Assembly (NCBI GenBank): GCA_004369085.1
Contig: ML210284.1
Coordinates: 19,009 to 83,008, forward strand
Length of the DNA: 64,000 nucleotides
Reading direction: 5' to 3'
DNA from: Coprinopsis marcescibilis
Lineage: Eukaryota > Basidiomycota > Agaricomycetes > Agaricales > Psathyrellaceae
The notes beneath the pieces are model-generated. The model saw nothing but the letters and a program-made list of their open reading frames with translations. It had not been told where the DNA came from and did not search any database. Position numbers and translations under genes: made by a program. This document shows, piece by piece, positions 22,114 to 35,757 of the stretch. Within the stretch, counting starts at the first letter, position 1. Each line of letters opens with the position of its first letter.

Positions 22114-23428
22114 CTAGGCGAGCTTGAGCAAGTCACCCAACACACCCATAGCAGTAACAGCAGCCCCAGCACCCGAGCCCTGCACAATCAAAGGCCTGGG
22201 GCTATATCTCTCCGTATGGAACATAATAATATTATCCGACCCCCCCAGCGAAGTCGCAAACGGATGCGAGGTTGAATACCTAAACATCACATCGCCAGTC
22301 AAAACCCTTGACGCAACAAAAAATCATAAAACCTATACGCACTTTTCCAAGCCAGCCTTGACGACCCCATTCTCCACATCCACCACGCCCACAAACCGCA
22401 ACACCTTGCCCTCCTTCGCAGCTTCCTCCCTCAGAGTGGCAAACTCTGCATCAAACTCTGGCAGACGCTTGATAAACTCGTCGCCGGTGGGGATACCCTC
22501 GAGGGCAGCGGGGATGAGCGACTGGGTCTGCACAGACAGGAATGATTGCAGCTCGGGCAAGTTCGTAGGCTCGTTAGAGAACGAGGAGATGATCCGCGAG
22601 ACGATGGTCAGTTTGCGGGCAACGTCGAAACCGTTGAGATCATCAGCGGGGTGGGGTTCCTACAAATGTCGTCGTTAGATTTTGCCGCCCCTGGGACAGG
22701 ATGAGACGTACGGTATACCCCTTTTCGCGTGCAACAGCAACAACAGACGAGAAAGCAGGGCCATCCGACTTGCCAGTCGAGAACTCGTTGAAGATATAGC
22801 TCATAGTCCCCGAGAACACTCCCTCAATCTTCTTAACCTACAAAGAAGACCCAATGAGCACCTCCAAAACCCGCTCAAATTTTCAAACAATCCAACGAAC
22901 CTTATCCCCAGACGCAACCAACTCTTTCAACGTATTGATCACTGGCAGCCCAGCACCCACCGTGCTCTCATTCAACCACTTTGCCCCACTGACCCCACTC
23001 GCAGCCACAATCTCATCAAACAGCCCCTTCTCCCCCGAAAACGCCTTCTTGTTCGGCGTCGCAACGCTAAAGCCAGCCTTCAACCATTCGGGGTACCGAC
23101 TCGCCACATCCTCGTTCGACGTATTGTCGACCACGACCACCTGCCTCCCACTCGCCCTGCCCTCCGCCAACCACCCGCTCAGCTTTGCAGCGAGCTCAGT
23201 CAGATCAGCCTTGTCCTGCGACGCTGCAAAGAGCGCCTTCCACTGCCCCAGCCTGTCGAGGCTGATAGGCTCCTGAGGGGACGCATAGAGCGTAGCCTTG
23301 GACGACGTAAGCGCAACGAGCTTGAACGGCGACCTGCTCGCCGGGATCGACAGCAGCTGTCCGATCAACTCTGACCCCACAAGGCCAACGCCGACAATCG
23401 CGACGAGGATCTCCTTCTGCTGCGCCAT
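22114..23428 (-). CDS. HOM6: Homoserine dehydrogenase
   Basis: NAD(P)H-dependent reduction of aspartate semialdehyde to homoserine, in threonine and methionine synthesis. Exons are 23428-22901, 22837-22712, 22659-22343 and 22279-22114 (378 aa, close to the yeast enzyme). There is a Rossmann motif [15 protein letters not shown] near the N-terminus, then [20 protein letters not shown] and TPNKKAFSG. The catalytic region follows: [16 protein letters not shown], then [15 protein letters not shown], then [17 protein letters not shown]. The C-terminus holds [23 protein letters not shown]. Intron 1 uses a GTTCGT donor. An in-frame ATG at 23632 would add a 68-residue Arg/Ser-rich extension (see findings). 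I chose 23428 because the family starts shortly before the Rossmann fold. Confidence 0.95.
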
Positions 23429-26216
23429 GGTTTTAAGCTCGATTAGATTAGCACGCTGATAAGATGTTGAAAGTCTCCGAGATGCGTGGACGTGGAAGAA
23501 CCTGAGATGATTGGTGGCAGATCGCACGAAAGAGCTGGTCGGAGAGGTAGTACGAGGTGGTACTGGCCGCAAAAATGACGAGTTAAAACCTTTGCCGAGA
23601 GACGGTCTCAAGTTCCTCGTCGTATAAAACATTGCGTGATATCGATGCCATCGATTGTGTGATCCTTGTCGTGGCACCAACGCAAAAGCAGTCTAGTCGC
23701 CGAAGGCTCGAGTCATTGTCGGACACAAGGCCGTTGCACTCTCATCATCACGCATTCGGGAATCAGGTTCACAAAAAAGTTTATTTTTAAAACAGGCAAA
23801 TACAGTTGTAATGAATAGGACCATGCCGAAGCGTTATATCGAACAATTTTTACACTACAACTAATGACTATAAGCCCACTCCGAGTCAGGGCCAGGAAGA
23901 GGGAGAAAGAGGAAACACTACAACAGAAAAAAAAAGGAGTACATACACACAAGTGTAGGTAACAGCGAACAAAAAGAGATTGAGAGGGATGGATAGACGC
24001 AAGTCAAGAGTACAGGAAACCTGACCAAAACCTAGCCAACCCTCGATACCAGCCGCAAATGACACGGGTGCCTCCAGGGAAATTGGACGAATCCGGCCAG
24101 GCGTGCTTCTTTTGCCTGCACTCAGAGGACAAAGGAGAGGCAGGTGGACCAAACAAGAAAAACGTGAAAAGTTGAACGAGTGTGGGAGTGGTGTGGATAG
24201 TTCGGAGATGGGATGATGACAACCGATGATATCGAATCGATGTCGAGATTGAAGAGTCGGGAATAAAGACAGGTGGGAGTTCGGAAGGCAGAAAGACTCG
24301 ATGAGAGGAGCCGGCGAGAGGATGTTTGGGAGTGTCGGTAATAAGAGTAAGGGTTGGTGGTGTTGGTGGTACAGTTACAGATAGAGGATTGAATTCCAAG
24401 GTTTGAGAGCGGAGAGAAGATAAAAAAGGGGGGGATGAGGTTGAAGTAAATAATGTGCTGCGGAATGTTAAAACCCGAGTATGAAACCGTAAATGTACAT
24501 TCTATATAATTGCGGTTGGAGTCCGTAATGATGATTGCTTTGCTGATGTGCGATGTAGGATTGCGGAAACGAGAAAAAGAATGCGTAAGGGTATGACGGC
24601 CGTGTTGATGATTTTTGGATTACCTGCAATGAACGGAAATGTTAGTCGACCGAATCAAAAAAAAAAAAGAGACGCACCATCCAAGCAGCAACACGAGGCC
24701 GATAGAGAGAAAAGGAGAAACGACGAGAGAGAAAGTCATCGCGAGAGAGAATAAAAAGAGGTCGTAAATAGAGAGAATAAGAAAAAGTGCAAAGAGTACT
24801 GATACACTTGATGATAGAAACACACAAACCCAACGGCGAGAGAAAGAAGAAAAAGGGTCATAGAAACTAACGGGGTACCCGCATGATGAGAAGTAATAAA
24901 AAGGTAGGATACAAGAATGAGAAAAAGATATGGGCACCCCTAATACAAAGAAATCGTACCATAAGTAACAAGGCGCAAATCATGAGGCGTAATCGATCAT
25001 AACGATGAAGGGTGTGGTGGTGTCACAATTGCGAAAGGCGTTGAAGAAACCCAAAAAAGCCGACCGCATGCCTAGAGTGAGGAAGTCGGGGCGAGGGGTG
25101 AGAGAAAGCTTCCATCTGTCGGAAATGATGACTGTAGTCGCGATGGAGACGAACAGACATGGCGGTGGATGAACAGGGAATTGCAGTTGAAGCGGCGGCG
25201 GAGCGGAAATGCGGTGTCGAGTCCAAATCTTGCTAGCGACACCTGGGTATCTGAAACGGGAAACCCGGCCATCGCATCGACATGGTACAAAGTAGAGCTA
25301 GAGCATTGCAAGCAATGAGAGAAGATAAATGCTTGGAGTAGTCGTGATCATTGGTTGCAAGAAAGAGAACCCCTTCTTTTGTCGAAGCCTACGCCAGTAA
25401 CTTGATGCAATATGGCGGCGGGTAATACAACGTAGGCAAGACAGAGCACGCACGATAGTGTTGATATGGCGTGGAGTATGATGGCGCATAGATGGGAGAG
25501 ATGTTGCGTGCGCTCTATGTGAGTGCGCCGAGGAGGGGAGCATGGAATAACCGCGAGGATGTCCTAAAATTGAGAAACCATAGGCCGGGGCAGGGTAGTC
25601 CTGCAAACGTAGTGTCAAGAGAGAGAGAAGCATAGATGCATATGCATTTGATGGTTGGCGAAGAAAAGATTGGGGTGTGTCGATAATGCCGTCGTCGTTA
25701 GTATGGAATGCATAGTGGTGGCGCAGCTGGTCTTGACCTAAAATATATGCGGTCGCTGCGCGTCTTCTTCGATTATATCGAGGATGCGAAACATCATGCG
25801 TGACCTGACCCTCGATAACGAACAACCCCCGGAAAACCCAAAATAAAGAATGCATGGTAGTCGTCCAAAAGACCCAAATGTGTGTCGAGACGCGTCGTGA
25901 AGAAGAAATGCGAGGAAAGCGATGAGAAAGCGAGGAATAGAATGTTTGCTATTGATACAATTGCTTTGGCTTCGATGTTGAATTAAATTGGGATTGGGAT
26001 TGGATTGTCCGGGGAATGAGTGGGTCGAGGATAAGGATCGGCGAAGTTGAAACGAGTGACGGCGGCGGGGAGAGGGTAAATGGGGAAAGCATCTAAGCAA
26101 AATAGAAAAAGAAAAAAAAAGTTTCTGAAACTGTGAAACAACGTCAACTCGGTCCACCGAGAGACGGGCGAACACGCCTACCTCTAAGCTTCTCTCTCGT
26201 TCTTGGTTGAACCCTC
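23429..26216. other. Gene-free stretch
   Basis: About 2.8 kb between the 5' end of homoserine dehydrogenase and the 3' end of the next minus gene. The plus strand is A/G-rich between about 23900 and 26150, with a poly-A tract near 24658. Long minus-strand frames here are low complexity (Ser/Phe/Leu) and lack domain features. It may include a long promoter and UTRs. Confidence 0.45.
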
Positions 26217-27453
26217 TCAGAAAAGGAGAGGGTCAGGAAGCTCGTCCGGGCTGGGCGAGTTTTGGAAGATGGAACTAGCGAAATATCCAGCCTTCTTGGT
26301 TACATCCCCGGGTGAACCGTTGAGTTCCTTGCCATAAGCAGCACCGCCAGCACGTGAAAAGCTGGGGCTGGGAGTGGTGGGTGGGTATGCGCCGGGAGAA
26401 CGACGGGCGTACCCAAACAGATTCTGGTTCAGAGTCTGACCGCCTGGACCAGAGGTTTCCTCGTCAGATGACATGTTGAAGACACCCTCGCTAGGAGCGC
26501 GACGATGCTTGCGACCCTTGTTGTTTGAGGGAGAAGTCGCATATGGGAACGGGAAACCGACATTGATGGGTGCGTTGACGAGACTGCTCTTGTCGCCAAA
26601 GGCTTGCCTGCGAATAGGAGTGGCTGGTGGGGTCGGAACGTCCGACTTGACGGCGAAGGCGACACCTTCATCGTTCATGTCGTCACAGATGGGGAAGCCA
26701 CCAGTAAATTTGCGGCCAGTTCGAGAGCGCATGTGAGAAACGGATGGCTCTGAGCGGGACATGGAGTCTTGTTGGGCCTTTGGGGGACTAATAACAGGAA
26801 CAGGAACGGGGTTTGGAAGCTGGCGTTGCTGCCTTCGTTGAGAGAGTTTGCTTCGGGTTGGTGTTTGTGGTTCAGAAAGTTGGGAATCAGAATTATCGAG
26901 GAATGGGTCGAATAAGTTTGAAGAATCGAGTTTGTCCTCTACCTGCGAGGGATCCTGCTGCATTTGTAGATCTATAGGTGGCGATGGTTGTCTCGAGTGT
27001 TTGCCACGCAGAGGCGATTGCGAACAAATTCTTTTTACCAAAAGCAATAAGAAAATGGTCCCGGCATTGTTACAAGCAGATGAAGCATTACCTCTTGGGT
27101 TGCTGAGCCTTTTCACGGGCATGCTTCGATCCCCTGCCGCGAGCTGCAGGAGAAGACGGTACTTGTAGGGGTGGCAAAGCAGACTTCTTGTTCATGTGTG
27201 CCTCTGTCGACGCTGGTGCACGGACCGCCGCTGGTTGCTTGGGCTTGGAGAACGACTTGGGCGTTCCCTGGCGCTGGTTCGACGGCAAATGACGCTGGGG
27301 CGAAGAGCGCACAACAAGCTTGGAAATTGAAAGCAGACCGGGGGTCTTGGTTGGCTGCACGACGACCGTCGGTGGTGCGGACGGATGTCTGCGGTGGACA
27401 TGGGGAACAGCGGGGGCGATGTTGAACGTCGTTGGCTTGTGTACGAGCATCAT
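26217..27453 (-). CDS. Proline-rich protein with C-terminal PNRC/EDC1-like motif
   Basis: Two exons, 27453-27092 and 26991-26217 (378 aa; a second ATG at 27450 follows immediately). The whole protein is low complexity and rich in Pro, Ser, Gln and Arg, with no globular domain. It contains stretches such as LPNPVPVPVISPPKA and GFPICDDMNDEGVAFAVKSDVPTPPATPI. The last 22 residues read GYFASSIFQNSPSPDELPDPLL. This resembles the PNRC/fungal EDC1 short motif (Y-A-G-x-x-F-x-x-S/P-P-x-P-x-x-L-P-x-P) that binds DCP1 and stimulates mRNA decapping. A cytoplasmic decapping-enhancer role is an inference from this motif. The gene borders an 8 kb gene desert on its 5' side. Confidence 0.6.
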
Positions 27454-30178
27454 TGTGGACGACGAGGACAAGGGAAATAGGGGGAGGAGAGGAGGCAGGC
27501 AGGTGGGGAGGTCGGAAATTGAGCAGGACGAGGACGGAGTATGGGAGTTTGTATTATGGGACGTGGGAAAAAGGTAAAAGTCGCTGGTCTCAATTGTGGC
27601 AACGCCAGATTTGCTCCGTATTTGGCGATGTTATGACACGTGTTGGCATTTCTACTATTTCCGTTTCGGGACAGTCACAAGATCGACCGGAATTGAACAT
27701 GGAATTCCAGATCATTCGGAAGGCGATGTCCAGGGACTTGTCTCAGCCCCACCGCAGGAGCCTAGCGACTGTATTGTCAGTGATACATGGCCCAAGCGTA
27801 GTCATTGCAGCAGCTCCCTGCAGCTCCCCGATTAGCCACCTCCCCGATCAGGCGATGAAGTCAGGGCCGACTCCTCTCCGAGCCTCCTGATCAAGCTCTT
27901 GCCTCTTTTGGCCAATGCCCTACTTGGTCCTCGAAGCACAGCAACAGACATATGGCTTCGGTGCCCTCTTTCTCCACCGTTCTTTCCCATCTGTCAAACA
28001 AACTTGCGCCCCATTTCATTACAGCTTCGAATTCTCTACTATTCCTGCACCTTATCCCAGCCCAATCCAGACTTGCCCTGGCCTTTCTCCGTCACATCAG
28101 CCGAGCATCTTATCCAATATATTCGTGGCTGTTACAAACCTTGGGGCGTCTTCTGTTCCACATATCCACTTGCCTCTGCCCGCAGCTTCCTCCGGGTACG
28201 AGGTCTGGCACTTGTCCTCCGGAACAACGCATGTCAGAATCTGTGCTGCATTGTATCACTTTCGAATAGACTGCTTTCTGATTCGACGTCTACTATTCTG
28301 ATATCTGCAGTAGTAGTGCACGCCAGTCGAGGCCTCACCGCATTCTTCAATTCTCTCCTAGAGCGCCCATCCTCTCTATCAATTGTAGGTCCGCACGACT
28401 TACGGCATCATTGCCTTCGAATTCCCATCTCGCAACGTCATTCAAGAGTCGTCTTGCAACGAACCGCCTTGTTGTGTTCTATCCCTTGTTGTGTTCCGAA
28501 CAATACCATGCAACTCGAGTCTTCATCCAGACTTATTGCACTTTGACTTCAATGACAATCATCGTCTTTACCACAATTAACCCGCGGCAACGTCCACGGA
28601 CATCGAACAACCACCTTGGTGATTCTATCTGGGTTCTTGATATCATTCTTCTAAACACAGATGTAGCAACTTCTCGACGGCCTCATGTTGCTTGTTACTG
28701 TTCAGTGACAATAGATCCAGTCTGCTCTGCTCGCCGTTACAGTTGCCGCCCGTCTCTTGTCCAACGCACCCGTCCGTCGTTGTCTCTAGACATTGAGTAA
28801 GTAGGCATGTTATCACTGGCATGGCACCACAGTCCTGGATGCATGTCAGACCCTTGACGATCGCAACATTGCTTTTCTCTCTATCCTCGGAATTATTTCA
28901 CTTGATACTATGACCACCTTCGGCCAAAGTAATCGGTCTACTGCCCACTGTCCCCTTGGGACCTAGACTCGGTCTACTACTCATCTGCCCTGGTACTCTT
29001 ATCGGACTACGGCTACTTGCACCATGTACATACGCACACGACAGAGGTACCTTCTAGATGACACCACACAGGACAACCTCTGAACCGTGCGGATATAGCA
29101 ACTCGGAACCACCAACGGGCATAAACATTACTTTCCCAAGTTCCTTGATCCAGGGCGCCTGCGACCTGACACTTCCATACGTCCGTCCCCCGTTGAATTC
29201 ACCACGCGGGTGGAATTGGTGATTGTCGACAGCACTAGCCGTACACAAGCACCCCTCTGCAAAATCACATCGCGGGGAAGTTGGCTCCGAGACGCGTCGT
29301 CGCAACAGTACGACCACTAGTAATGATAACGCTGCATCGGTAATTGACATTGACATTTCCTAGCTGATTTTCTTTATTCAGTGAACACAGGCCTTGCACT
29401 TTCCTGTGGAATATCACAGGAAAGAGCCGAAACTCTTTCACATCGCTTGTCCAGCCACCTGTTCGCCCGGTCTACATGCTCTTCGATGCTTCGACAGCAG
29501 CCCACACAGCTCCGAGTTTCGCGATTCGTCATGTCATAGCCATCATCGTCGACGATATCCAGTATCTACTATAACCTCCGCTGGTCAAAGGTTCTTCTAC
29601 GGATAATTGAACCACTCGTAATCCGCCGATGCAACGCCACGCCTCGCCTCAGGTCCACTAGGCAATCACATCATACCGCGATTCGCGTCCCCAACGTGCT
29701 TTCAGCCAGTGATTCCCTATCTCACCACCTTCCCTTCTCGACACATCCCTTGCTCATCGTGGGCACAGCGATAAGCCCACCTCCGAGTTCCTCCCCAAAT
29801 CCCAAATCTCTCCATCACCCACACCCCTAATCCATCCCTACCTCGCTACTTACAGACAAGATCTCCATACTCTGCTAAATGCCCTCACGGCCCAATTCAT
29901 TCGAATCGTTCGAGAATCCCTCCATCAGAAACGCACCCAAACTCTAAATCTCAAGGTATCTACTTCTGTACTTAGGGGGTCCTTTTCCTTTTACTGCCTC
30001 CAGGCGTGAAGTTGCAAGTACCTCCTTGATCACCATCACCCGCTGTTTCTCCTATCGCCACCGGGAGCAGAGCAGAGACTTCGATGCTGCGTCATACTAT
30101 GAACTGGTAAACGCTATCATCCACACACTCTTGTCAGTTATCGTTCCAATAGACCATGTTTCAAGTTCCTGTGACCTT

Positions 30179-30207
30179 CACTATCATTATCATTATCACT
30201 ATCACTT
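30179..30207. repeat. Imperfect (ATTATC)n-type microsatellite
   Basis: Short run of cattatc/cactatc units on the plus strand inside the gene desert. Confidence 0.75.
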
Positions 30208-31175
30208 AACACCCACGGCGCTTCCGAGTGTTCTCGTGCCTCCTGCCTCTCGAAGCTCTGATATGTGCATATACTTCTCTACTCCTCCTAAGTACTTCTC
30301 GCCGACAGCTCGATGATATCATATATAGCATATTACACGTTCCGCGCTAGTAGCACTACTTCAGAGCAAGTACAAGCTTCAATCCCACCTCGGCCACTTG
30401 GCCTTGGAAGTTGGTAGTCGAAAACACCATCTCCCTGTACATCGGCCGGGCATCTTCACCTTTCAGAAGTCATCTCTAATTCCTCCCGGGGGCCGAGCGG
30501 CGAGTCCCAACTCTCAAGCTTATCACTGCACGAAGGGATACCACCAAAGGCAAGTCGAGCGGGTACCAAATGAATTGGTTGTCGTTGATCACTATCTATC
30601 GTGTCCGGTTTCAATATACCACTTGGATTGCCTTTCGGAGGTGTGCTTCGTTCGGGCTTGGGAGGGGCGAGAGGACGTCAGGGTCCATGGAAGTTGTGTG
30701 TAACAGAACCGACGACTTCGCTCCCGTCTTCCGAAGGGCACGCCCTGCACAAAGGGCCAAGGCGTCGATTCAAGATGTTACCAATATCTTCGCCCACCGT
30801 GCGTGGACCTTGAGGCTTGTGCAACGCGTTCCGTGGCATCTTCACGGACACAATTACAGATTGGAGAGATAATAGGTTGGACGGATGGTGCAGTAACGGA
30901 GAGCGATAAGCGAACGCATATGCCACATAACGGCAGAATGGAGAGAACAAGCGAGGACAAACGGTGTTTGCTGAGAAATGGAAATGCACTGGAATGCACA
31001 CCAAACGCGTCATTTATTCGATCGTCACGCGAGGCAGCGCGTGCAAAAGGCGTGCCATCCACGTTCTCAGAGTCATCGGACGAGTAACAGCGAGTAACCA
31101 GGAGTAAACAGGCTGCAACCTGCTGCAACAGTGAGTAAAAGTGAGTGGAGTAACCCCACGAGGCCTGGCCCAGCG

Positions 31176-31203
31176 TACTCAAGACTACTCAAGACTACTC
31201 AAG
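31176..31203. repeat. 10-bp tandem repeat TACTCAAGAC
   Basis: Nearly three head-to-tail copies of TACTCAAGAC within the gene desert. Confidence 0.85.
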
Positions 31204-34200
31204 CGCAGTGAATGCCTTTGTACCTCCACGTTCATGATCGTCCTCGTCCCCAGACATCCCCTCTTAAGTGCATATTACTCTTCCACTTCTTCCAAAGCTT
31301 CTTTCGCCCCATACCCCATATATGAGTCACTGATGCTGTCAAGCCCAAGTCAAGCCCGTCAGCAAGTGACTGGCGCCAGTGGCAGCGCCAGGCCTCAACA
31401 GCCCGCAATCAGCGTGATATACGCACGAAATGAAAGAGTGATATGTATGTTGTAATATTCATCCAGAACGCAGGTTCAGAAGAGCCTATTCGTTGGTCTG
31501 TGACGTGGAGACGTAGCACATATATATGCATCGTTGAGTCTGGAAGGATGGTATTCATCGAACAGCGGCCAGCAACGCACTGCGGCACTTGGTTGGCGGG
31601 TTCCTTCATTTATCGGGATCCACCGAAGGTTCGATCACCGGTTGCGCTGCTTGCAGGGCAAGGCAACGATTAAAGGGTTGGTACCTTGAGGTACGTACCT
31701 TGCAACGATGAATTACTCCCTTTTCCCGGTCCCTTGCCGTAGAGAGGGTACGGTAGCAAACGGCAGCGCGATGAACATTCCATAGATGCTTACGCGATAT
31801 TTACCCTTCACAACGGAAACGAAAGAAAACGACAACACTTGTAGAAGATACCTTGGGGATCCTGCCATCCGCACACTTGGACCTATACCTCCCGTTTTGT
31901 ACGAGCACATGTACGCCTTTTGGCTCAGCTGGTCCTCTACCGCTGCTGAGGGACTCGCTTAATGTGCATACATACGTTGCGTCACGCAAGCGCGTGCAAC
32001 GTGTTTCACCACTTGACCTTGTCACATTGTCAAGGTGGTCATAGCATTGAGCAAGTAGTTCCCGCCAGATCCAAGCAGGTGTGCGTTATGCAGTAATAAG
32101 TTGTACAAACAGTCTTGAATCACTGCACATATGATCACAAACGTCGTGGGAATCAGGTTGAAGCCTAAATTACTAGTACCTCTCACACCACCGGATCCTT
32201 CCGGCTTCATTTAAATGTTCGGGGCCATACAGGTCTTCCTGCACGGTGCAGACAGACATTCGGGTATCACACCTAACCCCGACTCAGGCTTCTACGATAA
32301 TATTGCCCAAGTTAAGCCGGCTAGGCTTTAAATACCATCGGCGCTTATGAAGGAATTGAACTGTGCAGATCGGATCAAGGTCTGTGCGTGGATCCAGCTA
32401 CTTACGGCGTTTCTCTCATGCTTGAGATTATTGACCAAAGCTCCAACAGATAACAAATGGGTAGGAATGGACCCTGATGTGCTTTCAGCCGGAGCCCAGG
32501 GCTGGGGGCCTGGGGTTTTCATACACATTGCGCCCTTTAGTTCGAGGAATTCGAGGGTCCGTAAGGCTCTCTCAAACCTTCAGCGAGTCCTAAACGATAA
32601 CGTGGCCAGCCCCGACCATTCTTAATTTAACCTTGAGCCAAAGCATCTCGTGTGACTGTGGCAACCCCAAAGTCGACTCCTCCCTGCAAGTCACGACAAT
32701 ATGGATCTTCCTCCGCAATGGCGGGCATTGCCACCGTGGGGCCCAGAACGCCTGTTTTCTGACAGGTATGTGGGGTGTATACCAGTATAGTCTAGTAGCT
32801 GTTGGACTCGGAGAGTGGGTACTTGAACATTCGGAAATTTCCGACTCCCTTCAAGCTTTGTTTGTTTACCGAAGTCTTCTTTGCATACTATGAGGAGCGA
32901 GGTATTGGAGCAAGGAAGAGCAGGAACTACTATTGAGTCCCCTTTAGCTTTCCAAAACTCCAACAATGACTCGCCAGGTTGACAGCTTTATTGTGTTCTC
33001 TCAGTGGAGCCCTCAGTCATCGCCCCAGCTTCGAATTCCAAACATAAGCCCTCACTCTTTTTGACAAACTCACATAGTCATGTGCACTCTACTTCTCGCA
33101 TCCATCTCAATCCAGTTGTGACAATAACGATCTACACCGAGTTCGATTGCGAGAACAATGGACTACTCTTATCTCTTCAGGTGCAGGCGAACAATCACTT
33201 GCCCCTAACATCCCAACGCGCACCAATTACATAGAAACTTGCCCAAATGCAATCCCAGTGATGCCAATGTCAACATCAGCATCGTTGACAGGCCTCGTGT
33301 TCTCGACGAAGGCGTCCATCAGAAATGTATCCTATATATGACGCTCCACCCCTTCTCGAGCACGCCTCGAGGCTCCCAGTAACCCCTTTCCATATACAAT
33401 AGCCTGCATCCTTGGGATGATGCTGGAATGCATTAGTACTTATGGATACATGCACGGCTCTTGTCTACATAGCCTATGTACTCTTCCTGTCATAGGTCAA
33501 GCACACCTTTCGGCATTCTCGTACGATAGTGACAAAGGTCCAATTATCCGTGTATGCAGGGAGGATACAGAAATTCCGCTAGCTCCTTGATTGAGTGCGC
33601 AGGAACGCCTCGAGGTCTGTCAAGCCTACGGAACATACCGCACGCCGACCGCCAACCTCGGATCATCTTAGGGGAAACTGCGCTATGGAAGCGCCCTAAT
33701 GCAAAGCAAGCACCACAAGTTAGGGGCTAATTAATGATCGAGCGCTCGCGACGCGTCGCTGCCATGCCAGGCCCTGCTAAGTGCTTCGCCCAGTACAGCC
33801 GAAACATACATAAGCATTACAACTTACAAGCACGTCCAGAAGAAAAATCCAAGCGCCAAAGGCCGAAGCTCGGTGTGTATGTACATATTGGAATCAAGTC
33901 ACAAAGAGCTCAGCGGGCGAACCATCTCCTACTACTGGTCAAGACCATTTGTACCTTAAAATACCTTTGTCGAGTCCAGCAGGGCTTGTGAATGGGACAA
34001 GGAGTCGGCCCGACTCTGCCTGACGACGGCCGCTACATAATACGCGCGACCGACCCGTGCAAAAGCTGGAAGCACCGCATGGTCCGACCCGAACTCTGAG
34101 CGTCTCTGACTTTGACGATCAGCTTCCGATAGTTTTCGGGTGTTTTCCATGTTTCCATTCTGCATTTTACTCGGTTGTTTTGATCTCTTATCATTAAAGT

Positions 34201-35757
34201 GAGAGGGCTTGAGAGGGCCTGAAGGCTGAGGAGGGCCGAAAGGGATGAGTTCAAAGAAAGAGTCGACGTGACATCGCGAGTCTCCGAGTTGTGCTGATCG
34301 CATGCTTATGACATATGGCTTATGATGCGGACTGGGCGGCTAGACGAGGAGTGACGCGATCTGACGTCGTTTGTGTGCGTATGTACCCGGCGTATATCTG
34401 TCCCGACGTACCGGCCAACCTCTCAGAACCGAGTAAGTAAATCCCTTCACCTTCACCTCCTTTGCACAGCAGCACTTGCTCCGGATGATACGCCTCACCG
34501 GTACGACCGATCCTCATTTCTCCCACCAGTCAATCCAAAGCCTGAGAGAGGTGCTCATAATGCTTCCGAAACCTTCAGTAACCGAGAGGAAATGTATGGA
34601 ATGTGCCGTGCCGAGAGATATGTAAAGATCCGGTATGCATGGACATTGCTTTTCAAAGAAACCCCAAAGGACTGCCTGGTCGACCGTTGAAGACCATTGC
34701 TATTGCAATGTACGTAACCGTATTTCGGTGGCATACACACATTGAAATATGGTGGTCCAGCTCTAAAACAAGCTAAATGGTCCACTGAACTTGATGCCAA
34801 CTGCACACAAACGGAGGCGGCGTTACTCCCCCAGACGACCACTGTCATGACATGGACCGGATCTTCACTTGGTCGCCTGAGCAAGAGCCAGTAGGACTTG
34901 AAGGTTCAAGCTTCAGGGTTGAATAAGCCTGAGGTCTATTAGCGCAGAGTTCAGGAGGGTCGGGATTTTTCTGCTCATGGAGGTTGAATGCCGCGTATTA
35001 GTAAGGAAGCCAGGCCATACCTGGGTGAGATCCACAGATCGCCCCGAGGCAACAGGCAATCGTTCTCGTGTTGGAATGTCACCATCGTAGAAAGGTCCAC
35101 AAACGCAGAAAGCCACGGAGTGCTGCCAGTGCTCCCACTTGGAAGATAGATAATTGAATGCATGAGAGCACCCGTTCGCTATATGCGTTCCCAACGGATA
35201 GCGGACACATCGGACGACGGGAGAATCCGACAACCCATTCATCCAACTGCACTGTGAAACCCACCATCACTCTGTATTAACTCATCGACCCACTCTGAAA
35301 CCACTTCGCTCAGAAAAATGTAACCAAGTGATGAATTGAATCACGCCATACAATAGAAGTAAATCACTACGTATTCCATTCAATTGGTGAATGAGTTCTC
35401 TTTAGGTCATCCGAAAGAGAGTTATCCAAGGCCAAGGGGGAGAAAACGCAAGAAGCAGAAGGGAAAGTGGTAAACCAATCAACCTAGCCTCGTCAATCGC
35501 CGATCAAAGAATGTGTCAGGAGCCAGCAATGGAATCGGTTGACAATCCCGGGGGCCACCGCTTAAAACCCAACCGTGCAATAGAGCAGAGAGAGAAGTGA
35601 GAGGAAGAGGTGAGAACCAGAGTCCGGAAGTATCCTAGCGACGTGCTGATATTTCTGAGAAGGCTGCAAGGTGACGTGCTCTAGTGGGCTTAAATGAGTA
35701 GCTTAGTGTCGAGTGCTTGATACGAGAGAAGAGACCGCTCGAAGAGAAACAAGGTTG

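Larger units (their letters stand above)
27454..35757. other. Gene desert of about 8.3 kb
   Basis: No reading frame with a recognisable domain was found on either strand. The longest frame (27899-28546, 215 codons, plus) is Leu/Ser/Cys-rich with no conserved pattern. The plus strand is strikingly C/T-rich from about 27900 to 30300 and then becomes mixed. Short tandem repeats lie at 30179-30207 and 31176-31203. It could be long regulatory sequence, decayed transposon sequence or a noncoding transcription unit; the sequence alone does not decide. Confidence 0.45.

Noticed and set aside
27899..28546. 215-codon plus-strand open frame in the gene desert
   Set aside because: Starts at the edge of C/T-biased DNA, has Leu/Ser/Cys-rich composition typical of chance frames, and overlaps two other equally open frames.
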